A DNA stretch of 64,000 nt from Pseudoflavonifractor sp. An184 (GCF_002160305.1 NZ_NFKI01000012.1:1-64000); one strand, 5' to 3'; counted from the first letter of the stretch, positions 33,789-42,863 are shown. Notes: generated by a model not told the origin, from the letters alone. A program made the numbers and translations.

Positions 33789-34781
33789 ATGAGCCGGGAG
33801 AAGGTACTGTCCCTGCTGCTGGAGCAGGGGGACCGCTATGTGTCGGGGGAGGCCATGAGCCGCGCCCTGGGAATCAGCCGGGCCGCCGTGTGGAAGGCCA
33901 TCGAGGCCCTGCGCCAGGAGGGCTATGTGATCCAATCCGCCCCCAACCGGGGCTACCGCCTGGAGAACGCCCCGGACCGGGTGCGTGAGGGGGAGCTCTC
34001 CGGCCCCCTGGCCGGCTGCCGGGTGGGGGGGCACCTCCTGTGCCTGGAGACCATCGACTCCACCAACACCGAGGCCAAGCGCCAGGCCATGGCCGGGGCC
34101 CCCGACGGCCTGGTCATCGTCAGTGAGGAGCAGACCGGAGGCCGGGGCCGCCGGGGCCGTTCCTTCCAGTCCCCCAAGGGGAAGGGGCTCTACCTCACCG
34201 CCCTGCTCCGCCCCAGGCTGGACCCCAGCCAGGTGGCTGACATCACCGCCTGGGTGGCGGTGGCGGTGTGCGACGGCATTGAGGCCGCCTGCGGCGTCCG
34301 CCCCCAGATCAAGTGGACCAACGACCTGGTACTGAACGGCAGAAAACTGTGCGGCATCCTCACCGAGCTGGGCCTGGAGAGCGAGAGCAACGACCTGGAC
34401 TACTTAATCACCGGCATCGGCATCAATGTGAACCACACCCCCGAGGACTTTGACGCCGAGGTCCGGCCCATCGCCACCTCCCTGGCCCAGGAGCTGGGCC
34501 ATCCCGTCCGCCGGGCCCAGCTGGCGGTGGAGATCATTCGGGCTCTGGACCGGATGTACGCCCAGTTCCCCCAGAACAAACAGGACTACCTGGAGCGGTA
34601 CCGCGCCGACTGCCTCACAGTGGGAAAGCAGGTCCAGCTCATCACCCCCGCCGCCCGGGAGGAGGCCTTTGCCGTGGCCATCGACGACGACTTCCGCCTG
34701 GTGGTGGAGTACCCCGACGGCCGCCGGGCCGCCCTGTCCGCCGGAGAGGTATCCGTGCGGGGCATGTACGGCTACGTATAA
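33789..34781 (+). CDS. birA: Bifunctional biotin-[acetyl-CoA-carboxylase] ligase / repressor
   Basis: 330 residues. The N-terminal winged helix (YVSGEAMSRALGISRAAVWKAIEALRQEGYVIQSAPNRGYRL) is followed by the biotin-ligase core with TIDSTNTEAKR, the biotinyl-AMP loop GRGRRGRSFQSPKG and the KWTNDLVLNGRKLCGILTE segment, then a C-terminal SH3-like domain. It activates biotin and attaches it to carboxylase carrier domains. The N-terminal domain suggests it also represses biotin genes. No promoter-proximal BirA operator was identified here. Confidence 0.95.
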   Translation: MSREKVLSLLLEQGDRYVSGEAMSRALGISRAAVWKAIEALRQEGYVIQSAPNRGYRLENAPDRVREGELSGPLAGCRVGGHLLCLETIDSTNTEAKRQAMAGAPDGLVIVSEEQTGGRGRRGRSFQSPKGKGLYLTALLRPRLDPSQVADITAWVAVAVCDGIEAACGVRPQIKWTNDLVLNGRKLCGILTELGLESESNDLDYLITGIGINVNHTPEDFDAEVRPIATSLAQELGHPVRRAQLAVEIIRALDRMYAQFPQNKQDYLERYRADCLTVGKQVQLITPAAREEAFAVAIDDDFRLVVEYPDGRRAALSAGEVSVRGMYGYV

Positions 34782-34798
34782 CAAGAACCAAACAAGCA

Positions 34799-34831
34799 GG
34801 CCCGGAGGCGGAAGAAAACCGTCTCCGGGCC
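34799..34831. terminator. Terminator between birA and dpaB
   Basis: 13-bp stem GGCCCGGAGGCGG/CCGTCTCCGGGCC between convergent genes. The minus-strand side is followed by a T-rich stretch. Confidence 0.7.
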
Positions 34832-34877
34832 ATTGCTTGATCCGGCCGGGAGGAAATCGGCCGGACGGGAGAAAAGC

Positions 34878-35459
34878 TCATGGAGTGACCAGCATGGGCT
34901 GGAGCTGCCGCCCCTCCAAGGCGGCCAGAGCCGCGTCGGCCACCAGGGAGAAGTCGGCCACCAGAGAGGTGGGCTTGTGGACGGGGTCGTCCTGGCCGAA
35001 GGGGACGAAGTAGATGTACTTGCGGCCCAGCAGGCTCCCCAGGTTGGCGGCGGAGGCGGAGAGCCCGTCGTTGGTGGAGGGGGCGATGAGCACCGGCCGC
35101 CCGTTGCGCAGGTGGGCCTTGGCCGCCATGGTGACGCTGGTGTCGGTGATCCCGTTGGCCAGCTTCCCCAGGGTGTTTCCCGTACAGGGGGCGATGATCA
35201 GCAGGTCCAGCAGCTTCTGGGGCCCGATGGGCTCCGCCTCCTTGATGGTGGAGATGACCCGGTGGTCGCAGATGCGCATCATCTCCCGCATCAGGTCGTG
35301 GGCGTCCCCGAACCGGGTGTCCGCCGCCGCCGTGTACTCGGATACAATGGGGACCACATGGGCAAAGCGGGCCTTCACCTGTTCCAGGGCCTCCATGGCC
35401 CGGCTGTGGGTGCAGAAGGAGCCGCACATGGCAAATCCTACGGTTTTCTCTTCCAACAT
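34878..35459 (-). CDS. dpaB: Dipicolinate synthase subunit B
   Basis: 193 residues of the flavoprotein (UbiX/Pad-like) fold: VGFAMCGSFCTHSRAMEALEQV at the N-terminus, the LLIIAPCTGNTLGKLANGITDTSVTMAAKAHLR motif and VLIAPSTNDGLSASAANLG. With DpaA it makes dipicolinic acid from dihydrodipicolinate in the mother cell; DPA then fills the spore core. It follows dpaA after 23 nt. Confidence 0.93.
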   Translation of the reverse strand: MLEEKTVGFAMCGSFCTHSRAMEALEQVKARFAHVVPIVSEYTAAADTRFGDAHDLMREMMRICDHRVISTIKEAEPIGPQKLLDLLIIAPCTGNTLGKLANGITDTSVTMAAKAHLRNGRPVLIAPSTNDGLSASAANLGSLLGRKYIYFVPFGQDDPVHKPTSLVADFSLVADAALAALEGRQLQPMLVTP

Positions 35460-35482
35460 AACATCCGCTTCCTTTCCTATTC

Positions 35483-36358
35483 CTATGCGCCAAGCTCGTG
35501 GAGCATGTTATAAATCGTGTTTTTGATGGCCGCGCCGGCGGTGACCGGGGCCACCTTTCCCGGCAGGGACAGGGCCCAGATCACGTTCCGCCCCAGGCGG
35601 GCGGCGGCCTCCAGGTCCACGCCCCCAGGCTTGCTGGCCAGGTCCAGCACCAGGCAGTCGGGCTTCAGGTCGGCCAGCTCCGCCTCCCCCAGCACCAGGG
35701 CGGGCACCGTGTTCACCACCAGGTCGTACCCGCACAGCCAGCCCGCCAGCTGTCCGGTCTTTTCCGCCCCATAGCCGATGGCCTGGGCCCAGGCCAGGGA
35801 CTCGTACCGCCGGGCGGCCACGGTGACTCTGGCCCCCATGGCCGCCATCCGCTGGGCCGCCGCCCGGCCCACCCGGCCGAAGCCGATCACCAGCACCCGG
35901 GAGCCGTGAAGGGTGATGGGCATCTGCTCCAGGGCGATCTGCACCGCCCCCTCGGCGGTGGGCACCGCGTTGGCCACCGCCAGTTCCTCCCGGGCGAAGT
36001 AGTCCAGCACGGCGATCCCCCGCTGTCCGGCCAGGGCCTCCGTCACCGGGTCCACCCGTCCCCCGCACACCATCTGCCCCGGGCGGATGGCCTCCATCAC
36101 CTGGACCAGCGTGGGCTCCAGCCGGGACAGGGGACAGTTCAGCTTCCCCTCCCCCTGGGACACCGGCAGGGGCAGGATGACGCAGTCCGCCTCCCCCGCC
36201 CCCCGCAGCGTGCCCTCCACCGTCAGCCCATCGGCCGGGACCACCCCCTCCTCCAGGGCGTAGGCGTGGACCCGGTGGCCGTCCTCGGAGAGCAGCTGGG
36301 CCAGCTTTCCCTGGCGCATGTCGCCCCCCAGAACCCAAAAATTCAGTTCCTGTCTCAT
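35483..36358 (-). CDS. dpaA: Dipicolinate synthase subunit A
   Basis: 291 residues from ATG 36358 (GGAGGATGGG upstream). It contains the N-terminal DpaA domain (FWVLGGDMRQGKLAQLLSEDGH), a Rossmann segment (SRVLVIGFGRVGRAAAQRMAAMGARVTVAAR) and the C-terminal KVAPVTAGAAIKNTIYNMLHEL. It is the dehydrogenase half of dipicolinate synthase. Upstream on the minus strand, ACC (36414-36412) with CATAGCTTG 16 nt later resembles a weak sigma-K-type promoter, which would fit mother-cell timing; that promoter call is tentative. Confidence 0.93.
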   Translation of the reverse strand: MRQELNFWVLGGDMRQGKLAQLLSEDGHRVHAYALEEGVVPADGLTVEGTLRGAGEADCVILPLPVSQGEGKLNCPLSRLEPTLVQVMEAIRPGQMVCGGRVDPVTEALAGQRGIAVLDYFAREELAVANAVPTAEGAVQIALEQMPITLHGSRVLVIGFGRVGRAAAQRMAAMGARVTVAARRYESLAWAQAIGYGAEKTGQLAGWLCGYDLVVNTVPALVLGEAELADLKPDCLVLDLASKPGGVDLEAAARLGRNVIWALSLPGKVAPVTAGAAIKNTIYNMLHELGA

Positions 36359-36440
36359 AACCCATCCTCCCGTCACGTTCTGCATCAAGCTATGAAGATA
36401 GGCCCCTTTTGGTGACGGGCGCCCGGAAAAGACAGCAAAA

Positions 36441-36467
36441 GACCGCCGTACGAAACGTACGGCGGTC
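36441..36467. terminator. Terminator hairpin beside repeat copy 4
   Basis: GACCGCCGTACG/CGTACGGCGGTC stem with an A-rich left flank and the repeat element starting 2 nt after it. Confidence 0.7.
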
Positions 36468-36468
36468 T

Positions 36469-36656
36469 CAGCTTGTCGAAAAACCTCTGTTCAGACGAAT
36501 CCGCCCGAGTGCTGGCGGGGGAGCTCGAGGGGGCGGCAGCCCGCCTCGAGTGGGATCGAATGCCCTGAATGCCTTGCATGGCAAGGCGTTCAGCGAGCGC
36601 AGCGAGGACTTTTCCGCCGCGCAGCGGCGGGAAAGTAACGGCATTTTTGCAGGCTG
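36469..36656 (-). repeat. Terminator-associated TIR element, copy 4 (truncated)
   Basis: Starts CAGCTTGTCGAAAAACCTC next to a terminator hairpin and keeps all internal stems. It breaks off inside the terminal hairpin after GCAGGCTG at 36656, where complete copies continue for 33 more bases. A small GCCCT/AGGGC hairpin follows. It lies between dpaA and the cytidylate-kinase-like gene. Confidence 0.88.
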
Positions 36657-36678
36657 CCCTGCGGAGGGCGGGCGTCTA

Positions 36679-37695
36679 TTATTTTTGCAGAAGCAGCCGC
36701 TCGATCAGCTGCACGGACCCCTCGATGCCGTAGCTGGCCGAGTTGATGCACAGGTCGTAGTTGACCACGTCTCCCCACTTCCGGCTGGTGAAAAACTCGT
36801 AGTAGGAGCGGTGGCGGTGGTCCACCTTCTTGAGGAACTTCCGGGCGCTCTTATAGTCCAGGTTGTCCTGCTTCATCACCCGGCGCACCCGCACCTCGAA
36901 GGGGGCGTTGACGAAAATGCTCACATGGGGGATCTGGTGGTTGGTGAGGATCACGTCGGCGCAGCGGCCCATAATGACAAAGTCCTCCCGCCGGGCCATG
37001 TCGCAGATCAACTCGCTCTGGTTGAAAAAGACCGCCTCCGCCTTGGGCAGGCCGTGGTAGCGGCTGAACTCCCGGATGCGGGCCTTGAGCCCCTTCGGCT
37101 TCTCCACCGCCATGGGGTCTTGATTCAGATCCTGGGGGTTGGTGAAGCTGGCCCGGTCGCGGATGTGGTCCTGCTGGGCCTCCAGCCGCTTCAGAACCTC
37201 GGCAAAGATCTCCGTGTCATAGTAGTTGATCTTCAGGGTGTCCGCCAGATTGAAGCCCACGTCGGTCCCGGCGCTGCCATAGGTGCGACCGATGCAGATC
37301 ACCAGGTGGTTTCCCGCGCTGAACCGGCCCTTCCAGCTGTTCTGGGAGAAGGACTGGTTGAGCCCCGCCAGAGTTTCGTCCAAAATATCCACCGCGCCGA
37401 AGCGGTCGGGCAGCTTCTGGATCAGCTTCCAGATCTCGTTGTACTCGGTCATCACCCGGGAGCGCTCCTGCCGCTCGGGAATGGTGCGGGCCATGTTGCC
37501 GATCAGGGCCAGGGAGCTTCGCAGGTAGTGGCTGGTGCGGTGTTCCTTCATGATCTGGGTCAGCTCCCGGATGGACTCCTCCCGGCTGGCGTTGAACACC
37601 CGGCCCAGGCCGGACCCCAGCACCCGGTAGACCTCGGCGTCCAGATCATACAGGCGGTTTGCGATCTCAAGCACTAAATTTCTCGTCTCTTCCAT
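36679..37695 (-). CDS. Cytidylate-kinase-like protein with N-terminal helical domain
   Basis: 338 residues. Residues 1 to about 125 are a helical region not found in standard cytidylate kinases (EESIRELTQIMKEHRTSHYLRSSLALIGNMARTIPERQERSRV). Residues about 130-335 resemble the cytidylate-kinase-2 family: P-loop-like ICIGRTYGSAGTDVG, FVIMGRCADVIL, VRVRRVMKQDNLDYKSA and YDLCINSASYGIEGSVQLI. It may phosphorylate a nucleotide or other small substrate; that is uncertain. It is 16 nt from the upstream transporter gene, so they are probably co-transcribed. Confidence 0.78.
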   Translation of the reverse strand: MEETRNLVLEIANRLYDLDAEVYRVLGSGLGRVFNASREESIRELTQIMKEHRTSHYLRSSLALIGNMARTIPERQERSRVMTEYNEIWKLIQKLPDRFGAVDILDETLAGLNQSFSQNSWKGRFSAGNHLVICIGRTYGSAGTDVGFNLADTLKINYYDTEIFAEVLKRLEAQQDHIRDRASFTNPQDLNQDPMAVEKPKGLKARIREFSRYHGLPKAEAVFFNQSELICDMARREDFVIMGRCADVILTNHQIPHVSIFVNAPFEVRVRRVMKQDNLDYKSARKFLKKVDHRHRSYYEFFTSRKWGDVVNYDLCINSASYGIEGSVQLIERLLLQK

Positions 37696-37711
37696 GACAA
37701 CTCAGCCCTCC

Positions 37712-39157
37712 TCACATGAAAAAGATCAGCGTATCCAGGATAAAGACGGGGATCAGGAAGCGCACCGACCAGAACATATACCCGAAGAAGGACGGCATGC
37801 GGATACCATTTTCATCCGAGATGGACTTGACCATAAAGTTGGGCGCGTTGCCGATATAGGTGTTGGCCCCCATGAACACCGCGCCGCAGGAGATGGCCGC
37901 CAGCATCTTGGTGGGCACGACCCCCAGGGTGGTGGCCAGCCCGGTCTGTGCCCCCTGGGCACAGGCCGCCGTCAGGAAGACCAGATAGGTGGGGGTGTTG
38001 TCCAGGAAGCTGGACAGGGCGCCGGTGGCCCAGAACATCTCCGCCGGGTGGGTGAGCCCCAGCTCGCCGCCCTTGGCGGTGAGGAGCATCAGGGCGGGCT
38101 GCATGGTGATAAAGATGCCCACAAAGAGCACCGCCACCTCCTGGATGGCCCCCCAGGTGAAATGGTTGGATTTGCGCACCGACACATCGGTGGTCTTGAA
38201 GGAGAGGAACGCCGCCAGGAGGATAATAATGATCTCCAGCAGCGCGGGGATGGTGAGGGTGACCTCGCCGAAGATGGGAATGCCGATCACCTCGCCCGCC
38301 CCATTCTGGAACATGGGGAGGGTGGGGAGCACCCCGCTGAGCACCACGGCGGCCACGATCATCACCAGGAAGATCAGATTGTGGAGCCCCCGGATGTGGA
38401 TCTCCGTGCCCGGCTTCCGGATGTCGGGCATGTTGCCGGCGGCGATGTCCTTGCGGTAGGCCCGCATGTCGATCCAGTAAAAGACCGCCAGCAGGATCAC
38501 CGCGTTGAACAGCAGCACCGGGGCCAGCTGAAGGCTCCAGAAGAAGGGCACGCCCCGGGAGAAGCCCATGAGCAGCGGAGGGTCCCCGATGGGGGTCAGG
38601 CAGCCGCCCATGTTGGAGATCAGGAAGACGAAAAACACCATGATGTGGCTGCGGTGCCGCCGCCAGGCGTTCATTTTGATCACCGGACGGACCATGAGCA
38701 TGCTGGCACCGGTGGTGCCGATCCAGCTGGACAGCACCGTGCCCAGGAGCAGGAGAAACACATTGATTCGGGGAGAACCGGCCAGATCCCCCTCCAGAGA
38801 GATATTGCCGGCCACGCAAAACAGTCCGAACAGCAGCACAATAAAGGTGAGGTAGTCGCCGATCAGGCACTCCAGCGCCGTCTCCACCGCCGTACCCAGT
38901 CCCCCCATCAGAGCATAGGGGATGAGAAAGGCCAGCGACCAGAACGCAACCGCCAAGGGCTGATGGCTCTCCCACCACGAGGAGCACAGCAGCGGACACA
39001 GGGCGATGCACAGCAGCAGCCCCGCAAAGGGGATGCTCAGCCAAAGCGGGACCTCTCCCCCCGCTCCGGACAGGGAGGCCCGATTCCAAATTCCCATCAG
39101 GAGCATCCCCAGCATCAGGAGCGCTCCTAAGCCAAATGAAACTTTCTTCGCCAACAT
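37712..39157 (-). CDS. NhaD-type sodium:proton antiporter / citrate-transporter-like permease
   Basis: 481 residues from ATG 39157 (GGAGAGG upstream; a longer frame exists). About 12 transmembrane helices, with SSWIGTTGASMLMVRPVI, ISNMGGCLTPIGDPPLLMGF, LSSFLDNTPTYLVF and MGANTYIGNAPNFMVKSI. These re-entrant-loop motifs match the NhaD/UIT1 group of the ion-transporter superfamily. The likely role is Na+/H+ exchange; dicarboxylate transport is the alternative. It lies upstream of the kinase-like gene in the same operon. Confidence 0.85.
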   Translation of the reverse strand: MLAKKVSFGLGALLMLGMLLMGIWNRASLSGAGGEVPLWLSIPFAGLLLCIALCPLLCSSWWESHQPLAVAFWSLAFLIPYALMGGLGTAVETALECLIGDYLTFIVLLFGLFCVAGNISLEGDLAGSPRINVFLLLLGTVLSSWIGTTGASMLMVRPVIKMNAWRRHRSHIMVFFVFLISNMGGCLTPIGDPPLLMGFSRGVPFFWSLQLAPVLLFNAVILLAVFYWIDMRAYRKDIAAGNMPDIRKPGTEIHIRGLHNLIFLVMIVAAVVLSGVLPTLPMFQNGAGEVIGIPIFGEVTLTIPALLEIIIILLAAFLSFKTTDVSVRKSNHFTWGAIQEVAVLFVGIFITMQPALMLLTAKGGELGLTHPAEMFWATGALSSFLDNTPTYLVFLTAACAQGAQTGLATTLGVVPTKMLAAISCGAVFMGANTYIGNAPNFMVKSISDENGIRMPSFFGYMFWSVRFLIPVFILDTLIFFM

Positions 39158-39487
39158 GATCCTCTCCAAACTTTTCCTCAGTCTCCGGGATCTCCTCAAG
39201 GACGGTACAGGCGGCTGATTTTTTCCACACACTGAAACGCTTTTTTACACAGGCAGGGCGGCGGCCGAACCGATTCCAAGTCCCTGCTCCGGGATGCGGC
39301 CCTCCCGCCGCTCCCGGCACACAGTCCGTGTTTTACCGGTTCCGCCCCGGCCAGATGCTATTTTAGCACAAAAAAGCACTCCCAGCAACGCGCCATTTTG
39401 TATTTATAATATTTTAACTATACCTCATATAGTATTTCAGTAAATAACAGTTCCCGTTTTATCGTGTAAATTTCACAAAATTCTTTC
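39158..39487. other. Intergenic region without a gene
   Basis: About 330 bp between divergent genes. The right part (39410-39480) is AT-rich with several TATA-like stretches that may include the promoter of the transporter gene. I see no RNA gene or clear palindrome. Confidence 0.5.
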
Positions 39488-39516
39488 TTGCGCCTCTGTG
39501 CCCGCCGCGATAAAAT
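39488..39516 (+). promoter_or_regulatory. Promoter of the aldo/keto reductase gene
   Basis: TTGCGC (39488-39493), 17-nt spacer, TAAAAT (39511-39516), 35 nt before the ATG. Confidence 0.6.
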
Positions 39517-39551
39517 GGTAAGGTATTTTCCACGACAAGGAGGTCTTTGAA

Positions 39552-40391
39552 ATGGAATCTTTTGTTCTATCTAACGGCATGAATATCCCCGCCATCGGCT
39601 TCGGGTGCTACGCCCTGAATCCCCCGGAGCAGAAGCGGATTCTTCTTGACGCAATCGAGGCGGGCTACCGCCACTTTGACACCGCCTCATTTTATCAGAC
39701 GGAGGAGGCGCTGGGCCAGGCCGTCCGGGAGAGCGGGATTTCCCGGGAGGCGTTTTTCCTCACCACAAAGCTCTGGCGTACCCAGATGGACGACCCCCGG
39801 GCGGCCTTTGAGGCCTCCCTCCGGACTCTGGGAACCGACTACCTGGACCTCTACCTGATTCACTGGCCCCGCCCCGACCTGGAGCGGGCCGATTGGAAGG
39901 AGCTGGACGCCCGGGTCTGGGACTGCCTGCAGGAGCTGTATCAGCAGGGGAAGGTGCGGGCCATCGGCACCAGCAACTTCCTGCCCCACCATCTGATGAA
40001 TCTCGCCGCCCGCGGCGGGCTTCTCCCCATGGTGAATCAGCTGGAGTACCACCCGGGCTATCTTCAGAGCGCCGCGGTTCAGTACTGCCGGGAGAACCAC
40101 ATTCAGGTGTCCGCCTGGTCTCCCCTGGGGCGGCGGAGGCTGATGGACGACCCCCTGCTCAGCGAGATCGCCGCCGCTCACCAGGTCACCGTCCCCCAGG
40201 TCTGCCTGCGCTTCGCCCTGCAGAACGGCGTGCTCCCCCTCCCAAAATCCTCCAGTCCGAAGCGTATGTGGGAAAACCTGGACCTGTTCCGGTTCTCCCT
40301 GTCCCAGGAGGAGATGTCCTGGATCGCCACCATGCCTCAGACCGCCTGGTCCGGGGAGCATCCAGACCGGGAGCGGACACGTCTCCCCTGA
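39552..40391 (+). CDS. Aldo/keto reductase
   Basis: 279 residues, (beta/alpha)8 barrel. The catalytic tetrad is visible as Asp and Tyr in HFDTASFYQTE, Lys in FLTTKLW and His in YLIHWP. NADPH-binding residues lie in PLPKSSSPKRMWENLDLF. It is most like AKR5-type 2,5-diketogluconate or general carbonyl reductases. The substrate is not deducible. The ribosome-binding site is AAGGAGGTC. Confidence 0.93.
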   Translation: MESFVLSNGMNIPAIGFGCYALNPPEQKRILLDAIEAGYRHFDTASFYQTEEALGQAVRESGISREAFFLTTKLWRTQMDDPRAAFEASLRTLGTDYLDLYLIHWPRPDLERADWKELDARVWDCLQELYQQGKVRAIGTSNFLPHHLMNLAARGGLLPMVNQLEYHPGYLQSAAVQYCRENHIQVSAWSPLGRRRLMDDPLLSEIAAAHQVTVPQVCLRFALQNGVLPLPKSSSPKRMWENLDLFRFSLSQEEMSWIATMPQTAWSGEHPDRERTRLP

Positions 40392-40520
40392 TCCCCTCCG
40401 GCTGCGCGAAACCAGACTCAGATATTTTTTGTCATTTTCTTGTCTTTTCAGTCTCTTTTAAGAATAAAATTCAACTTTTCACCGGAATAGAAAGCTTTTC
40501 TTCAAAAAGGCTTTTCCCAC

Positions 40521-40550
40521 TTGACAAAAAATTTATACCTGCGCTATACT
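40521..40550 (+). promoter_or_regulatory. Promoter of the SLH-amidotransferase-like gene
   Basis: TTGACA (40521-40526), 18-nt spacer, TATACT (40545-40550), giving a leader of about 130 nt. Confidence 0.75.
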
Positions 40551-40683
40551 GAATTTGATCAAAATGATTCATCTGTTTTCACAGAAGATGCGTCATTTTG
40601 ACGAGCCGCGACAGAAAGGAATTCTCTCCGTGGCGTCCCCTTCCTCTCTGCCCGGCTGGTAGAAATTGAAGGAGGTCCAGCTT

Positions 40684-42756
40684 ATGAAAAAGATATTCCG
40701 CAGAGCCCTGTCCCTGACCATCGCCTCTGGTCTCACCCTGGCGATGGCCGTCACCGCCGGCGCCGCTGAGGGCGACACCCTGACCCGCGGCGAGATGGCC
40801 AAGCTCCTGGTGGAGGGCGCCGGTCTGACCGACCAGGTCGCCCAGTATCAGAGCCAGGCCAGCGTGTTCTCCGACGTGGCGGAGGACAGCGAGTACAAGG
40901 GCTACATCAACCTGGCCTATGCCCAGGGGCTGATCAGCGGCACCGGCGCAGACACCTTCAGCCCGGACGCCCAGACCACCCAGGTGGAAGCTGCCGCCGC
41001 CATCATGCAGTATGCCGGCGTCCCTGAGGAAATGCTCACCTCCTGGCCCTCTGATTACAGCACCACCGCGGCGCGGGTCGGACTGACGGACGGAATCACT
41101 TACAGCGCCGACGCGGCGGTGACTGAGGGCCAGTTCCAGACCATGCTGGAGAACGGCTCCTCCCTCGTCGGCAAGCCCTATATCGGCATCACCTGGAAGG
41201 CCAACGACCAGGACTATGCCGGCTTCAAGGCTGTCATTGAGGCCGCCGGCGGCAACCCGGTGGAACTTTACCAGGTCACCAGCACGGCCGTGGGCTACGG
41301 CGCGGACGGCATGATCCAGAGCGCCTATGTGGAGGACACCGGCAACCTGCTGCAGGAGTACGCCGACCAGATCAAGGCCCGCAACTACTCCGCCACCAAC
41401 GTGGCTGAGGTGATGGAGGGCATCGACGGCGTGTTCTTCACCGGCGGCGAGGACATCAGCCCCTCCCTGTTCGCAGTACCTCAGGAGGAGGCCAACGGCG
41501 GCGAGGAGATTAACGCCACCCGCGACATCTCCGACTACACCCTGATGGCCTACTGCATTGACAATGATGTGCCCACCCTGGCTGCCTGCCGGGGCATGCA
41601 GATGATGAGTATCGTCTCCGGCGCCGATTTTATCCAGGAGATCCCCGACTACTACGCCGAGCAGGGCGCGGAGTATAACGACCTGCACCGTATGCCCGCC
41701 GGAACGCCCAACCGGGATTACGCCCGCCACAGCGTCGAGATCATTGACAAGGAGTCTTGGCTGTACGACATCGTGAATGCGGATACGCTGGACAACGTCT
41801 CCTCCTGGCATCACCAGGCCGTCCGCAGCGTAGAGGGCACCGATCTGACCGTGGTGGCGCAGACAGTGGACAATGGCGTGACCATCATTGAGGGCGTGGA
41901 GAATCAGAACAACACCTTCTGCCTGGGCGTCCAGTTCCACCCGGAGAACGACTGTAAGCTGGCCGTGTATGACAAGAACCCCGAGGCCGCTCTGTGCGAT
42001 GTGGATACCTGCATGACCTTCTTTGAGACCCTGGTGGGCTATGCCGCGGATAAGACCGTCATCGGCATCTCCTGGGGCGGGGACCCTGTAGACTATACCG
42101 ATATTCAGGACATCATCCGTGACGCGGGCGGCGTCGTGACCCACCTCCCTCAGATCACCAGCTATGACCAGGCGGTAGACGCGCTGGCCCAGGTGGACGG
42201 CATCGTGGTCACCGGCGGTGAGGATATCAATCCTGCCCTTTACAACGAGGAAGCCAGCCCGCTGCTGGAGGATAATACCGAGTACCGCGACATCCGGGAT
42301 ACTTCCGACTATAATTTGATCAAGGCGGCTGTGGATACCGATGAGCCCATGCTGGATATCTGCCGCGGAATGCAGATGCTCAACGTAGTGTGCGGCGGCG
42401 GCCTGATCCAGGATCTGAATACCTATATGAACACCCCGGACTCCACCGCGCATCGCGCGGCGCCGGACTGGGCCCGCCACAGCATTACGGTGACGGATAC
42501 GGATTCCCTGCTGTACGATATCGTGGGCGGCACGACTCTGGACAACGTGGCCTCTTGGCATCACCAGGCTGTGAACCCTGACCGGGTGGGGGATGGCCTG
42601 ACTGTGGTCTCTTCTGCGGCCGACGGTGTGATCGAGGCGTTGGAGTACCAGGACAACCACTTTGCGCTGGGCGTCCAGTTCCATCCTGAGGCAGATGCGC
42701 TGACCAGCGATGCGTTCATGGCCTTCTTCGAGGCGCTGCTGGAGGCGGCGGCGTGA
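40684..42756 (+). CDS. SLH-domain surface protein with two tandem PuuD-like (peptidase C26) domains
   Basis: 690 residues from ATG 40684 (GGAGGT 7 nt upstream; an in-frame TTG at 40666 lies before the Shine-Dalgarno). A signal peptide (about 1-28) is followed by S-layer-homology sequence (about 30-125: LTRGEMAKLLVEGAGL ... GYINLAYAQGLISGTG) and two class I glutamine-amidotransferase-like domains. Both keep the nucleophile (Cys302 and Cys560 in CRGMQM), the WHHQAV segment and the catalytic His-Glu (His419 and His667 in FHPE). PuuD relatives hydrolyse gamma-glutamyl bonds in the cytoplasm. Here secretion suggests action on extracellular gamma-glutamyl peptides or cell-wall stem peptides. Confidence 0.88.
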   Translation: MKKIFRRALSLTIASGLTLAMAVTAGAAEGDTLTRGEMAKLLVEGAGLTDQVAQYQSQASVFSDVAEDSEYKGYINLAYAQGLISGTGADTFSPDAQTTQVEAAAAIMQYAGVPEEMLTSWPSDYSTTAARVGLTDGITYSADAAVTEGQFQTMLENGSSLVGKPYIGITWKANDQDYAGFKAVIEAAGGNPVELYQVTSTAVGYGADGMIQSAYVEDTGNLLQEYADQIKARNYSATNVAEVMEGIDGVFFTGGEDISPSLFAVPQEEANGGEEINATRDISDYTLMAYCIDNDVPTLAACRGMQMMSIVSGADFIQEIPDYYAEQGAEYNDLHRMPAGTPNRDYARHSVEIIDKESWLYDIVNADTLDNVSSWHHQAVRSVEGTDLTVVAQTVDNGVTIIEGVENQNNTFCLGVQFHPENDCKLAVYDKNPEAALCDVDTCMTFFETLVGYAADKTVIGISWGGDPVDYTDIQDIIRDAGGVVTHLPQITSYDQAVDALAQVDGIVVTGGEDINPALYNEEASPLLEDNTEYRDIRDTSDYNLIKAAVDTDEPMLDICRGMQMLNVVCGGGLIQDLNTYMNTPDSTAHRAAPDWARHSITVTDTDSLLYDIVGGTTLDNVASWHHQAVNPDRVGDGLTVVSSAADGVIEALEYQDNHFALGVQFHPEADALTSDAFMAFFEALLEAAA

Positions 42757-42794
42757 TCCTCCGGAAGAACACGCTGAATGATCTATGAAATTTG

Positions 42795-42830
42795 AAACGG
42801 CTCCGCAGGTAACACCTGCGGAGCCGTTTT
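42795..42830 (+). terminator. Terminator of the SLH-PuuD gene
   Basis: 16-bp stem AAACGGCTCCGCAGGT/ACCTGCGGAGCCGTTT with TTTT. Confidence 0.88.
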
Positions 42831-42863
42831 GTCTAAGCGCAAAGCGGGGGATAAGAGAAAACG

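Noticed and set aside
34833-35513. 226-codon plus-strand frame opposite dpaB
   Set aside because: Antisense shadow; dpaB on the minus strand is a clear family member adjacent to dpaA.
40579-42684. 701-codon minus-strand frame opposite the SLH-PuuD gene
   Set aside because: Shadow frame; the plus strand has a promoter, Shine-Dalgarno, signal peptide and active-site motifs.
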